NCBI GenBank assembly: GCA_900113385.1
Contig: FOPE01000026.1
Coordinates: 1-46,165, forward strand
DNA: 46,165 nt
DNA from: Lachnospiraceae bacterium C7
GTDB taxonomy: Bacteria > Bacillota > Clostridia > Lachnospirales > Lachnospiraceae
Direction of reading: 5' to 3'
Under the pieces are notes generated by a model, which was given only the letters and a program-made list of their open reading frames with translations, searched no databases and was not told where the DNA came from. The position numbers and the translations under genes are program-made. Below are positions 8,336 to 17,267 of this stretch, piece after piece (position 1 is the first letter of the stretch; every line of letters begins with the position of its first letter).

Positions 8336-9652
8336 CTATTCGTAATATACTCCATTTGTTTCAATTGAAACATCTAGTCCATCTTTTACTAACTGTCTGC
8401 AAAAAGCTTTTTGTACAAAAGTTTCACTAAAAACAGAACTAAAAGTAAACACTAAAGTGTCCTTATAAGAGCAAATAGTTCCCTTTAACGATTGACCTTT
8501 TGACATTGCTATAAATGAATAAAATTGTTCTATATATTTAGAGTACTTGTCCTCTACTTTAATATTTCCTATATTAGAAATCGTTGTTGTATTTGCAAGG
8601 GCTGATTTTGTATAAATATATTTCATAAATGCATTTTTGAAAAAAAGTGGTACTGGTCTTGCAAATTTGTTCAACTGTCCAGCAACACTATATGAAAATA
8701 AATCCTCTAAGTGTTCTTTAGTTATTTGAGAATGTAAACTTTTTTTTGCAATTTCTATTACTTCTTCAAAAGTATAGTCTTCCCTATCTGCATTAAATTC
8801 TGCGGACACCATAATAAAAAAGTTTTTCGTTGTAATTGAATCAAAAAATGGTCTCAAATTAACAGGCACTGCAACTCTTATAGCCTTTTTATTTGGCATT
8901 TTCTTTAGGCATTCCACATATACACTCCACATAAATACAGCAACAAAATACTCGTTAATTGTGGCATTGTATCTATGACTTACTTCTTTTAATTGGGAAA
9001 CTGGAACTAATAAGTGCATTACACCAAACTCACCATCTGGCAACTTATCACCTTTAATCAAATAGGCCTGCTGACTCTTATATCCTCTTGCTGTTTTTCT
9101 TCGGAAATTTTTTATAAAACTATCTTCTCTATTTAAAGATGTTGTATCACTAAAAGCGTCGCCTCTCTCATCTCTAAGCTCTGGATGAGCAAGTCTAAGA
9201 TATTGGTAGGTTAATTCTTTTAAGAAATTAATTCCTCCCATTCCATCTGTAAGTACATGAAATACTTCAAGATTAATTTTATAACCATAATAGGTAACTC
9301 TAAACATGTAGCTTCTATTTTTGTTTTGTTGTATAAATCTGCATGGAAAATGGTGTTCTTCTGTAACATTAGGCGCCTTTTTACCATTCTCCTCAAAATA
9401 ATACCAAAACACACCCTGTCTTAATCGCAAATTAAAACCATCCATTTTTGGAAGCACTATATCTAGTGCTTCCTGTAACAATTCTGGATTAACTTTTTCA
9501 TTTAATTTAACACTAATTCGATATACATTTGTCATTGCCTCCCCAGCAATAACTGGAAATAAATTTGCAGTATTATCTAATTTATCCCATCTAATTGGTC
9601 GATTTTGTTTCTTTCGTTTTGAATGCTTATTTTCGTTTTTAGTCTCATCCAT
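8336..9652 (-). CDS. Condensation-domain-like acyltransferase
   Basis: This 438-residue protein has a basic, Lys/Arg-rich N-terminus and a catalytic HxxxDG motif (HVLTDG, His132 to Gly137). That motif is typical of the chloramphenicol-acetyltransferase/condensation superfamily, which includes alcohol acetyltransferases, PapA5-type mycolipid acyltransferases and wax ester synthases. No carrier-protein or adenylation domain is present, so a peptide synthetase role is unlikely. The expected chemistry is transfer of an acyl group from a thioester to an alcohol. It precedes the DUF6320-like gene by 14 bases and follows hflX by 61. The start has only a modest GAGAAG site close to the ATG. Acceptor and donor are unknown. 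Confidence 0.78.
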   Translation of the reverse strand: MDETKNENKHSKRKKQNRPIRWDKLDNTANLFPVIAGEAMTNVYRISVKLNEKVNPELLQEALDIVLPKMDGFNLRLRQGVFWYYFEENGKKAPNVTEEHHFPCRFIQQNKNRSYMFRVTYYGYKINLEVFHVLTDGMGGINFLKELTYQYLRLAHPELRDERGDAFSDTTSLNREDSFIKNFRRKTARGYKSQQAYLIKGDKLPDGEFGVMHLLVPVSQLKEVSHRYNATINEYFVAVFMWSVYVECLKKMPNKKAIRVAVPVNLRPFFDSITTKNFFIMVSAEFNADREDYTFEEVIEIAKKSLHSQITKEHLEDLFSYSVAGQLNKFARPVPLFFKNAFMKYIYTKSALANTTTISNIGNIKVEDKYSKYIEQFYSFIAMSKGQSLKGTICSYKDTLVFTFSSVFSETFVQKAFCRQLVKDGLDVSIETNGVYYE

Positions 9653-9713
9653 AAAAACTTCTCAACCTCACTTTTTTAGTTTTCTTAACACATGTATCCT
9701 TACGGAACATTTA

Positions 9714-10964
9714 TTAGTCTGGAAGCTTACCATAAACTTCCATTGGAACATATGCTTTAATTGCAATTCCTTCTGGAACATATTCCTCTGATATAAGTTC
9801 TCCTTGCTTTCTAACAAGTTGGATAATTCCTGCATCGCTATATGAAATTACTCTTTCAACATAAATCTTATTTTCTCTTAACAATTCAGAAATTATATCT
9901 TTTACTTTATCTAACCCTTCATTTTTTGCTGCTGAAATTTGTAAAATCTTATCAGCTCTAAAATCGTGAAGTGGCTCATCATCTGTTCTTTTATCTTGTT
10001 TATTAAAAAGTGTTATAACTGTTTTGTCTTTTACTTCTAATTCATCAAGAGTCTGATAAACTATCTCCATTTGGCTATCCATCTGTGGATTAGATGAATC
10101 AACTACATGGAAAATATAGTCAGCATACTTTGCTTCCTCTAATGTACTCTTAAATGCTTCAATTAAATTATGTGGAAGTTTTCTAATAAAACCAACTGTA
10201 TCTGTTAAAAGTACTTGTTGATTACCTTCTAACTCTAAAATTCTAGTTGTTGGATCTAGAGTTGCAAATAGTTTATCTTCTTCTAAAACTTCTGCATTTG
10301 TTAAATGATTTAAAAGTGTTGATTTTCCTGCATTTGTGTATCCTACAATTGCAATAACAGGCATATTATTTTTTTCTCTTTGAGCTCTTGTAACATCCCT
10401 ATGTTTTTGGATAGTTTTTAATTCTTTATTTAATTGAGAAATCCTATCTCTAATAAGACGTCTATCCATCTCTAGTTTCTTCTCACCTGGTCCTCTAGTA
10501 CCAATTCCACCACCTAAACGTGACATTGATATACCTAGTCCACTTAAACGACTTGCTCTATACTTTAACTGGGCAAGTTCAACTTGAATTTTACCTTCAC
10601 TAGTAGTGGCTCTAGATGCAAAAATATCTAAAATCACTAAGGTTCTATCCATTATTTTTACATTTAAAGCATCATCAAGATTGCGAAGTTGTGCCGGTGA
10701 AAGTTCATCATCACACACTATACCTGTTGCATTTGTTTCTTCTATAAGCTGTGCAATCTCAGCAATTTTACCTGTTCCTACATATGTTCCTGGATTAATT
10801 GTTTCAAGATTTTGTACTATACGTCCACATACATTAGCACCAGTTGTTTCAACTAATTCTTTTAGTTCGTCTAGTGACTCATTAACATCATCACCGTTTT
10901 GTTCTCCAACACCTACTAATATAAGGCGTTCCTCTAAATCTTTTAATTCAAATGTTTCTGCCAT
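9714..10964 (-). CDS. hflX: Ribosome-associated GTPase HflX
   Basis: A 416-residue HflX has the N-terminal HflX domain, a long basic helical linker and the GTPase domain. G1 is GYTNAGKST near residue 206, G3 is DTVGFIRKLP, and G4 is NKQD. A short C-terminal domain follows. In other bacteria HflX binds the 50S E-site and splits stalled ribosomes after heat or antibiotic stress. The AAGGATG site is eight bases from the ATG. It lies 43 bases after the TPR lipoprotein gene and 61 before the acyltransferase gene, with no clear terminator on either side, so it may be part of a longer operon. Confidence 0.95.
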   Translation of the reverse strand: MAETFELKDLEERLILVGVGEQNGDDVNESLDELKELVETTGANVCGRIVQNLETINPGTYVGTGKIAEIAQLIEETNATGIVCDDELSPAQLRNLDDALNVKIMDRTLVILDIFASRATTSEGKIQVELAQLKYRASRLSGLGISMSRLGGGIGTRGPGEKKLEMDRRLIRDRISQLNKELKTIQKHRDVTRAQREKNNMPVIAIVGYTNAGKSTLLNHLTNAEVLEEDKLFATLDPTTRILELEGNQQVLLTDTVGFIRKLPHNLIEAFKSTLEEAKYADYIFHVVDSSNPQMDSQMEIVYQTLDELEVKDKTVITLFNKQDKRTDDEPLHDFRADKILQISAAKNEGLDKVKDIISELLRENKIYVERVISYSDAGIIQLVRKQGELISEEYVPEGIAIKAYVPMEVYGKLPD

Positions 10965-11007
10965 ATTTTACATCCTTTTCTTTATATATTAATTGACAGT
11001 CATCTTT

Positions 11008-11982
11008 TTATCTTGTTTTTAAAAAAGTGTATTCTGTTTTTGCACTTTTATCTGATGGATAATTTTCCATATATTTTTTCATAAGTTCTTTTGCTGATTT
11101 GAAATCTCCTGTATATTCATATGCAGCAATTGCTTGTTTCATAAGTGCTTGTTTATTTGGAATTTCATCCTCTTTTAATCCATTTAAGAAATAGCTTAAA
11201 GCATAATTATATTCTTTGTTTTTCATAAGAATTTTTCCGTACTTGAAGTACCCTAATGAATCAAACTTGCTTTCTTCCATATGCTTTTTGAAGTTCTTAT
11301 TAGCTTTATCTACATCTGCTTTTTTGCCTGTTGATGCATAAATCTGTCCTAAATAAAAATATGCATCATTGCATTTATCTTTAATAGCCTCATTTAATAA
11401 TGAAATAGCTTTTTTTTGCTTTCCTAAAATATTGTAAATTCTAGCCTTTTGCATTTTATCTTCGGCTTTATTACTATCAATTTTTAATGCTTTATCAAGG
11501 TACTTTTTACCGCTAACTTTGCTTCCATATTCTTTTAAAGTATTATATATTTCTATATAAATGTCGTAATTATTTTCATCTTCTTTTATAGCTTCATTAT
11601 AATCTTTAAGAGCCTTTTTTTCATTTCCTTGGCTCATGTACACGTCACCTCTAAGGCAATATGCTTTTGCATCATTATTAAAATCTATAATTGCTGAATA
11701 TGTATTAATAGCACCTTTTTTATCTCCTGATAAGTATTGTGATTCTGCTTTATAAAAACAGATATCAACTTCCCCATCTTTTACTTTTCCGCCTGATTGA
11801 TTTAAGGCTTTTTGGAAAGATTTTACTGCTTCTTTATATTCTCCTGTTTCAAGGGAATTAATTCCATATTGACGATACATTGTCTGCTTTGCTTCTTTTT
11901 TACTAGTACAACCTGCAAGCATTGTTGTAGTTGTAATTGCAACAAGGGCTAAAGCCATAAATTTATTTTTTTTCTTATACAT
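11008..11982 (-). CDS. TPR-repeat lipoprotein
   Basis: The protein has 324 residues when started at the ATG at 11982, which has AAAGGA eight bases upstream. The open frame extends 23 codons further, but those residues are not signal-peptide-like and most lie upstream of the predicted transcription start. The N-terminus has a Lys-rich n-region, a hydrophobic stretch and the lipobox LAGC, so it is probably lipid-anchored on the outer face of the membrane. The rest is a series of about eight tetratricopeptide-like helical pairs (for example the YNEAIKEDENNYDIY segment), rich in Lys and Asp. TPR arrays bind partner proteins; nothing shows which one. It leads the run into hflX. Confidence 0.85.
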   Translation of the reverse strand: MYKKKNKFMALALVAITTTTMLAGCTSKKEAKQTMYRQYGINSLETGEYKEAVKSFQKALNQSGGKVKDGEVDICFYKAESQYLSGDKKGAINTYSAIIDFNNDAKAYCLRGDVYMSQGNEKKALKDYNEAIKEDENNYDIYIEIYNTLKEYGSKVSGKKYLDKALKIDSNKAEDKMQKARIYNILGKQKKAISLLNEAIKDKCNDAYFYLGQIYASTGKKADVDKANKNFKKHMEESKFDSLGYFKYGKILMKNKEYNYALSYFLNGLKEDEIPNKQALMKQAIAAYEYTGDFKSAKELMKKYMENYPSDKSAKTEYTFLKTR

Positions 11983-12040
11983 AATGTGGTCCTTTCTATG
12001 TAGTTTTATTATGCATTTTTTGCTAATACAAACTTCTTCT

Positions 12041-12070
12041 ATTATACACAATTTAATACAATTTATGCAA
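12041..12070 (-). promoter_or_regulatory. Promoter for the TPR lipoprotein-hflX operon
   Basis: On the minus strand TTGCAT (complement of 12065-12070) and TATAAT (complement of 12041-12046) are separated by 18 bases. Transcription would begin near 12034, giving a leader of about 50 bases before the ATG at 11982. This supports the shorter start. Confidence 0.65.
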
Positions 12071-12100
12071 CCTGCACAATACCTGTTCCTTTAATTATAA

Positions 12101-12127
12101 TAAAAGGCACTGACTTTCGCCAGTGCC
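12101..12127 (-). terminator. Intrinsic terminator after glycogen phosphorylase 1
   Basis: GGCACTG at 12106-12112 pairs with CAGTGCC at 12121-12127 around an 8-base loop. On the minus strand the stem is followed by TTTTATTATAA. It lies about 70 bases beyond the phosphorylase stop codon. Confidence 0.75.
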
Positions 12128-12161
12128 CTAATTAAGTGTATATTCGTATCTTTACTTTCTG

Positions 12162-12203
12162 TTGTTTATTGTTTATTGTTTGTTGTTTTTTGTTTATTAT
12201 TTA
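12162..12203. repeat. 7-bp tandem repeat, six copies
   Basis: Six consecutive heptamers are in perfect register: TTGTTTA, TTGTTTA, TTGTTTG, TTGTTTT, TTGTTTA and TTATTTA. The array lies in the 3' UTR of the phosphorylase gene and runs across its stop codon (complement of 12197-12199) into the last codon. Confidence 0.85.
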
Positions 12204-14470
12204 AGTTTCCAAATTTCTTCATTATACTGAGCGATTGTTCTATCTGATGAGAAAAATCCTGCTTTACTAATGTTAACAAGCATTTTTTTAGCCCATGATT
12301 TTCTGTCTTCATAGTCATCATATACTTTATCTCTAGTTTCAACATAATCATCAAAATCTGGGAATGTCATAAACCAGTCCTTATTTAATAATTCGTTGTA
12401 CAAACGCTCTAAATTCTCTTTTTTACCTGCTTTTAATACTTCATCACTTACGATAAAGTCTACTGCTTTTTGTAATGATTCATTTTCTTCATAGTAATCA
12501 CGAGATACATAACTTGCATCTTCATATCTCTCAATTACTGTCTCTGATGATTCTCCAAATGTATAAATATTGTCTTCTCCAACAAGCTCTGCAATCTCTA
12601 CATTTGCTCCATCCATAGTTCCTAATGTAATTGCACCATTTAACATAAACTTCATGTTACCTGTTCCTGATGCTTCTTTAGATGCAAGGGAAATTTGCTC
12701 TGATACATCACAAGCTGGAATCATCTTTTCTGCTAAAGTTACATTATAGTTTTCTACCATAACAACTTTCAAATATTTACTTACTACTGGATCATTGTCA
12801 ATAATCTGCTGTAAGCACAAAATCAAATGAATAATATCCTTTGCAATAATATATGCTGGAGCTGCTTTTGCACCGAAAAATACAGTTATTGGTCTCTTAG
12901 GAAGTTTTCCTTCTTTAATTTCAAAATATTTATGAATTACATAAAGAGCATTCATTTGCTGTCTCTTGTACTCATGTAATCTCTTAACCTGAATATCATA
13001 AATTGAATTGTCATCAAATTCTAGACCTTGTGTTTCTTTTAAATATTCTTTTAACTCTCTTTTTTTGTCTTGTTTAATTGCAAGTAAATTATCTAGGACT
13101 TTGTCATCATTAATGTAATTTCCTAATTTTTCTAATTCATTTGCATCTTTTTTCCATCCATCGCCAATTAAATCTGTAACAAATTTTGAAAGTTCTGGAT
13201 TACATTCCATTAACCAACGTCTAAATGTAATTCCGTTAGTTTTGTTATTGAATTTTTCTGGATATAGTTTGTAAAAATTGTTAAGCTCTGTATTTTTCAA
13301 AATTTCTGTATGTAAATATGCTACACCATTTACACTATATCCATAATGAATATCCATATGTGCCATATGCACTAAACCGTCTTTTATAATGTAGGTACTT
13401 TCATCTTTAACTTTTCCTTTTATTCTATTATCTAATTCTCTAATAATAGGCATAAGTTGTGGTACCACTTTATCTAAAAATGCAATTGGCCATTTTTCAA
13501 GTGCTTCAGCTAAAATAGTATGGTTTGTATATGCACACATTTTTGTAACAATTTCAATTGCCTCGTTAATTAAAATTCCATGTTCTTGTAATTGACGAAT
13601 AAGTTCTGGAATAACCATTGATGGATGTGTATCATTAATCTGTACTGTTGCATAGTCTGCTAAATCATGTAGATTTGAACCCTTTTCTAATGCTTCCTCT
13701 ATAATAAGATATGCTGCATTACTAACCATGAAATACTGCTGATATACTCTAAGCAAACGTCCCTTATCATCTGAATCATCAGGATATAAGAAAAGAGTTA
13801 AATTCTTTTCGATTTCTTCCTTATTAAAATCAATTGTTTCACCTACAATTGATTCATCAACTGAAGCAATATCAAATAAATGAAGTTTTGTTGTTCTATT
13901 ATTGTAACCAACTACATCTATGTCATACATTTTAGATTTTACTTTAAAACCACCAAAATTAACCTCATATTCTTTTTCTGTCTTATTTAACCAGCTTTCT
14001 TCTGTAATCCATGGATTAGGAACCTCTTTCTGAAGATTTTTATCAAATACCTGTTTAAATAATCCGAAATGGTAATTTAATCCTACGCCATCTCCATTTA
14101 ATCCTAATGTAGCAATTGAATCTATAAAACATGCAGCTAATCGTCCTAAACCACCATTACCTAAAGATGGTTCTACTTCAAACTCTTCAAGCTCTGCTAA
14201 TTTTCTACCATTATTCTCTAATGTCTTTTTAACTTCATCATAAATTCCTAAGTTAATTAAATTATTTGATAATAACTTTCCAATTAAAAATTCTGCTGAA
14301 ATATAATATAATTTTTTCTTTCCTTCATTACTCTCTTTTTCTTTTGCTAATTCTTTTACTGTTTCTAAAAGTGTCACATATAATTCTTCTGTTGAACACA
14401 TTGCAATACTTTTGTGATATTTTTGTTCAACGATAGTTGCAAAATTTTTCTCTTTACCATTAATTTTCAT
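12197..14470 (-). CDS. glgP: Glycogen/maltodextrin phosphorylase, copy 1
   Basis: This is a 757-residue alpha-glucan phosphorylase that releases glucose 1-phosphate from the ends of alpha-1,4-glucans. The pyridoxal-phosphate lysine is in [11 protein letters not shown]. Other family blocks are [21 protein letters not shown] and [11 protein letters not shown] place the start at the ATG at 14470 because GGAGG lies five bases upstream. An upstream in-frame ATG would add 22 residues that look non-conserved. It is shorter than copy 2 at 30167 and divergent from an AraC-type regulator gene, so it is probably sugar-regulated. A 7-bp tandem repeat overlaps the stop codon. Confidence 0.93.
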   Translation of the reverse strand: MKINGKEKNFATIVEQKYHKSIAMCSTEELYVTLLETVKELAKEKESNEGKKKLYYISAEFLIGKLLSNNLINLGIYDEVKKTLENNGRKLAELEEFEVEPSLGNGGLGRLAACFIDSIATLGLNGDGVGLNYHFGLFKQVFDKNLQKEVPNPWITEESWLNKTEKEYEVNFGGFKVKSKMYDIDVVGYNNRTTKLHLFDIASVDESIVGETIDFNKEEIEKNLTLFLYPDDSDDKGRLLRVYQQYFMVSNAAYLIIEEALEKGSNLHDLADYATVQINDTHPSMVIPELIRQLQEHGILINEAIEIVTKMCAYTNHTILAEALEKWPIAFLDKVVPQLMPIIRELDNRIKGKVKDESTYIIKDGLVHMAHMDIHYGYSVNGVAYLHTEILKNTELNNFYKLYPEKFNNKTNGITFRRWLMECNPELSKFVTDLIGDGWKKDANELEKLGNYINDDKVLDNLLAIKQDKKRELKEYLKETQGLEFDDNSIYDIQVKRLHEYKRQQMNALYVIHKYFEIKEGKLPKRPITVFFGAKAAPAYIIAKDIIHLILCLQQIIDNDPVVSKYLKVVMVENYNVTLAEKMIPACDVSEQISLASKEASGTGNMKFMLNGAITLGTMDGANVEIAELVGEDNIYTFGESSETVIERYEDASYVSRDYYEENESLQKAVDFIVSDEVLKAGKKENLERLYNELLNKDWFMTFPDFDDYVETRDKVYDDYEDRKSWAKKMLVNISKAGFFSSDRTIAQYNEEIWKLK

Positions 14471-14540
14471 TTCATCCTCCAAATCTCGCACCGTAACATA
14501 CGAATGCATGCCTTTTCCTTTATTAATGGGTCTCAATTGT

Positions 14541-14570
14541 ATTATTCGGACACTTTTTAAACTTTTTCAA
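14541..14570 (-). promoter_or_regulatory. Probable promoter of glycogen phosphorylase 1
   Basis: On the minus strand TTGAAA (complement of 14565-14570) and AATAAT (complement of 14541-14546) are 18 bases apart. The whole 14471-14807 gap between the divergent phosphorylase and regulator genes holds only such signals. I saw no RNA gene or small ORF there. Confidence 0.5.
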
Positions 14571-14690
14571 GTGGATATACCAAACTAGCACATAAAACAC
14601 GCAGTATTTTTCTTTTGTCTGAAATAACACAATTCTGTGACCCCTTCATCAACTTACAAATACATTATACGAATAAGTAGGCTTTAATTC

Positions 14691-14730
14691 TTGCATAATC
14701 CTTGCAAAAAGTAGTACAATTCTATCATAA
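14691..14730 (+). promoter_or_regulatory. Probable promoter(s) of the AraC-type regulator
   Basis: Two overlapping candidates exist: TTGCAT (14691-14696) with TACAAT (14715-14720) at 18 bases, and TTGCAA (14702-14707) with TCATAA (14725-14730) at 17 bases. Either would give a leader of about 70-80 bases. Confidence 0.45.
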
Positions 14731-14807
14731 ATAGATTTTTTTATTTTAGTTTAAAGCACTTATAGTTATATTTTCTTACAATTGAGAGAGGAGTATCTTA
14801 GAACACT

Positions 14808-15701
14808 ATGAATATACTTGAATATGAAAATTATCATGAAAATGTGACCCATGGAGATATTATTTTTCCATATAATACTTATATTTGTTCTATTCCTTAT
14901 GATTTTTCCAATGTTCCTCTACATTGGCATGATGAACTAGAAATAATATATGTAAAAAAAGGGAAAGGTCTGATTACTGTAGATTTCAAAGATTACAACA
15001 TTACTGCCCCTTCTCTAATTCTCATTTTACCTGGACAGCTACACTCTATAGAACAACTAGAGGAGTATTCCATGGAATATGAAAACATTATTTTTAATCC
15101 TTCTATGCTTATGCCTAAGCAAGCTGACTGTTGTACAACTGACTTCATACAACCTCTTTTAGATAGAAGAATTACAGTACCTACTGTTTTCACTCCGGTA
15201 TACCCTTACTATGAAGATGTCGTTTCAAGTCTTGATTGCTGTGACAATATTTCTATGACCTGCCCTCAAGGATACCAACTTTATATAAAAAGCCAACTTT
15301 TTAATCTATTTTTCATATTAAATAATCGTTGTAAAATTTTAACTAATCCAAAATCTCATAAAAAGACTATTGATCTAGATAAAATGAAGATTATTTTAAA
15401 ATATATTGAAAATAATTATATGAATAAAATTATGATTTCTGATGTTTCAGAACTTTTAGATTATTCAGAATCTCATTTTATGAGATATTTTAAAAACACT
15501 ATGGGAACATCTTTTGTAGAATATCTTAAAGAATACAGACTTACTATGGCAAGTAGGCTCCTTATCACTTCCGATTCATCTATATTAGATATTGCAAATG
15601 AAGTTGGATTTGATAATCTTTCCTATTTTAATAGAAGCTTCAAGAAAAAATATAACACTACTCCTTTTAGATATCGTAAATCTAATAAATCCTATAGTTG
15701 A
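14808..15701 (+). CDS. AraC-family transcriptional regulator with cupin sensor
   Basis: The 297-residue protein has an N-terminal cupin-type ligand domain, with the typical HWHDELEI at residues 39-46. A double helix-turn-helix AraC domain occupies about residues 195-295 and contains the conserved DIANEVGFDNLSYFNRSF block. Such regulators in Clostridia usually sense a sugar and activate nearby carbohydrate genes. Being divergent from glycogen phosphorylase 1, it may control that gene. That is inference from position. The GAGAGGAG ribosome-binding site is about 14 bases from the ATG, longer than usual, and an in-frame TAG just upstream excludes an earlier start. Confidence 0.88.
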   Translation: MNILEYENYHENVTHGDIIFPYNTYICSIPYDFSNVPLHWHDELEIIYVKKGKGLITVDFKDYNITAPSLILILPGQLHSIEQLEEYSMEYENIIFNPSMLMPKQADCCTTDFIQPLLDRRITVPTVFTPVYPYYEDVVSSLDCCDNISMTCPQGYQLYIKSQLFNLFFILNNRCKILTNPKSHKKTIDLDKMKIILKYIENNYMNKIMISDVSELLDYSESHFMRYFKNTMGTSFVEYLKEYRLTMASRLLITSDSSILDIANEVGFDNLSYFNRSFKKKYNTTPFRYRKSNKSYS

Positions 15702-15763
15702 TTTTTACGAAAATATCTTATGCTTTCTAAAATATCAATTAAAATTTTTATATAATTCTTTAT

Positions 15764-15813
15764 AAAAAATCGGCCTTAAATCGTTAGATTAATTTCTAAC
15801 TTTTCAAGGCCGA
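15764..15813 (-). terminator. Intrinsic terminator after the ThrE operon
   Basis: TCGGCCTT (15770-15777) pairs with AAGGCCGA (15806-15813). A second inner stem, GTTAGA with TCTAAC, stacks inside the loop. On the minus strand a T-run follows (complement of 15764-15769), while the plus side has none. It therefore ends the exporter operon whose last stop codon is at 15824. Confidence 0.8.
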
Positions 15814-15823
15814 AGGTTCTCTA

Positions 15824-16303
15824 TTAATTTTCAGTATTTGTTTTTTTTCGATGAAATATTATCCCTAATTTTGCTAATAAAGTTTGCGGAATTGCAAAGC
15901 CAAATATAATTCCAAATACTATAGCCACTGCAACTTCAAATGTTTCTAACCCTTTCTGCGCAAAAAGTGCATGCTGTTTTGTAATCAAATAATATGCTGT
16001 GTAGTAAATTCCTGCTCCTGGTACCAATGGAAAAATTCCTGGTAACAAATATATAGTTGCTGGATGCATTCTAATTACAGCAAAAGCCCTCGAAAATATT
16101 GTTAGGGTTGCTGTTGCAACTAATGCAGATACAATAATCGACACTTTATAATTGCGAACTAGTATATAGTATACAATCCATCCTAACGCTCCTGAAAATC
16201 CGCAAAAAATAACCTCTTTTTTAGGCGCATTAAATAAAATCGAAAATGACATTATGGCAATCATTGCAACTAAAAACTGTATAAAAAAATTTATAATCAT
16301 CAT
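15824..16303 (-). CDS. Threonine/serine exporter, small membrane subunit
   Basis: This 159-residue hydrophobic protein has about five transmembrane segments and matches the C-terminal half of ThrE (DUF3815/ThrE_2). A PAT(I/V)YLLPGIFPLVPG-type segment is characteristic. ThrE in Corynebacterium exports threonine and serine with the proton gradient. In many Firmicutes the two halves are separate genes, as here. Its start overlaps the end of the large subunit gene by four bases (ATGA), which indicates translational coupling and an equal-ratio complex. Confidence 0.85.
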   Translation of the reverse strand: MMIINFFIQFLVAMIAIMSFSILFNAPKKEVIFCGFSGALGWIVYYILVRNYKVSIIVSALVATATLTIFSRAFAVIRMHPATIYLLPGIFPLVPGAGIYYTAYYLITKQHALFAQKGLETFEVAVAIVFGIIFGFAIPQTLLAKLGIIFHRKKTNTEN

Positions 16304-17079
16304 AATAGCGACATACCTCCAGGTGTTTGTTGATAGATACTAATAACAATACCTACGCCAGCTGCAATACATAACGCTGTTAAAAGTGCGTCAATTAAAT
16401 GAATTGCTCCGCACAAATAATCTCCATTATAAAAATCTCTTATGGAAGTAGTAAAGGTCATTCCCGGTACCAAAGGCATAATAATACCTATAACTATCTT
16501 ATCCTGTGACACTGGCAAATTCACGTATAGTGGTATTAAGCTTAAAAAAGTTGCAATCATGCTAGAAAATACATTTTTTGTAAATCTTGAATATTTTCTT
16601 TTTTCACAGACCATTAAAAACCATTTAAGCACCATTCCTGCCAAAAAAGCCATAAAGGAATCTATTAGACTTCCACCATATAAATATCCAAAGCAGGCAC
16701 AACCTAAGCCACAGAAAAATATTAAATATGATTTTTTGGGTGATGGGATATTAAGACATTCATCTAATCGTTTCCATGCTGTCTCAACGTCACAATTTTT
16801 GCAACAAATATCCCTAGTTAACTGATTAAGTGCTGAGATTTTTCCTAAATTTACATCTCCAAGTGGTGTATGCCTTATAACACTACATGCATCATCTAAC
16901 CCCTCATTTGCACTGGCAAAAATGCCATTAGAAAGTACGTAAACATCAAAATTTTTTATATCGTATGCTTTTAATATACGAGCAAGAGAATCTTCTATTC
17001 TATAAATTTCAGCTCCATTCCTAAGCATAGCATCCCCTATCTCAACTGTAAGTGTAAGAATTTCCTTTGTCTTTACCAT
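16300..17079 (-). CDS. Threonine/serine exporter, large subunit
   Basis: The 259-residue protein carries the DUF1212/ThrE_1 domain. A cytoplasmic N-terminal part (about residues 1-115) has the family sequence GDAMLRNGAEIYRIEDS. About five transmembrane segments follow, including MPLVPGMTFTTSIRDF. It forms the exporter with the small subunit encoded directly downstream. The start has AGAGGTGA close to the ATG. The substrate range in this organism is assumed from the family. Confidence 0.87.
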   Translation of the reverse strand: MVKTKEILTLTVEIGDAMLRNGAEIYRIEDSLARILKAYDIKNFDVYVLSNGIFASANEGLDDACSVIRHTPLGDVNLGKISALNQLTRDICCKNCDVETAWKRLDECLNIPSPKKSYLIFFCGLGCACFGYLYGGSLIDSFMAFLAGMVLKWFLMVCEKRKYSRFTKNVFSSMIATFLSLIPLYVNLPVSQDKIVIGIIMPLVPGMTFTTSIRDFYNGDYLCGAIHLIDALLTALCIAAGVGIVISIYQQTPGGMSLL

Positions 17080-17127
17080 TTAGTCACCTCTCTTAAGGTC
17101 TTTATAAAAATTTTATCGTATGAAAAT

Positions 17128-17156
17128 ACTCTAATCCGAATAGAACTGTGTGTCAA
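17128..17156 (-). promoter_or_regulatory. Promoter of the ThrE operon
   Basis: On the minus strand a consensus TTGACA (complement of 17151-17156) is followed after 17 bases by TAGAGT (complement of 17128-17133). The leader would be about 45 bases. The -10 is a 4/6 match, so the -35 carries the call. Confidence 0.6.
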
Positions 17157-17199
17157 TGGAAAATTGTGGGGAAAATAAAGCGAAAAGTGCTAAAATTTA

Positions 17200-17227
17200 T
17201 GTTATAATGAGATTTGCAAATTTGCAA
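17200..17227 (+). promoter_or_regulatory. Extended -10 promoter with a 14-bp palindromic operator
   Basis: TG-T-TATAAT (17200-17208) is an extended -10 element without a clear -35. Six bases further on lies TTGCAAATTTGCAA (17214-17227), a perfect palindrome placed at the predicted transcription start. This is a classic site for a dimeric repressor. The protein that binds it is unknown. Confidence 0.6.
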
Positions 17228-17267
17228 CGTTTCATTTATAATGTATTTTTTTACAAGGAGGGTTTGT

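Noticed and set aside
8336-9652. Fragment of a non-ribosomal peptide synthetase
   Set aside because: The HxxxDG protein is a complete 438-residue stand-alone gene with no carrier or adenylation domain nearby.
11983-12051. 23-codon N-terminal extension of the TPR lipoprotein
   Set aside because: Most of it lies upstream of the predicted transcription start. The internal ATG has a good ribosome-binding site and begins a proper lipoprotein signal.
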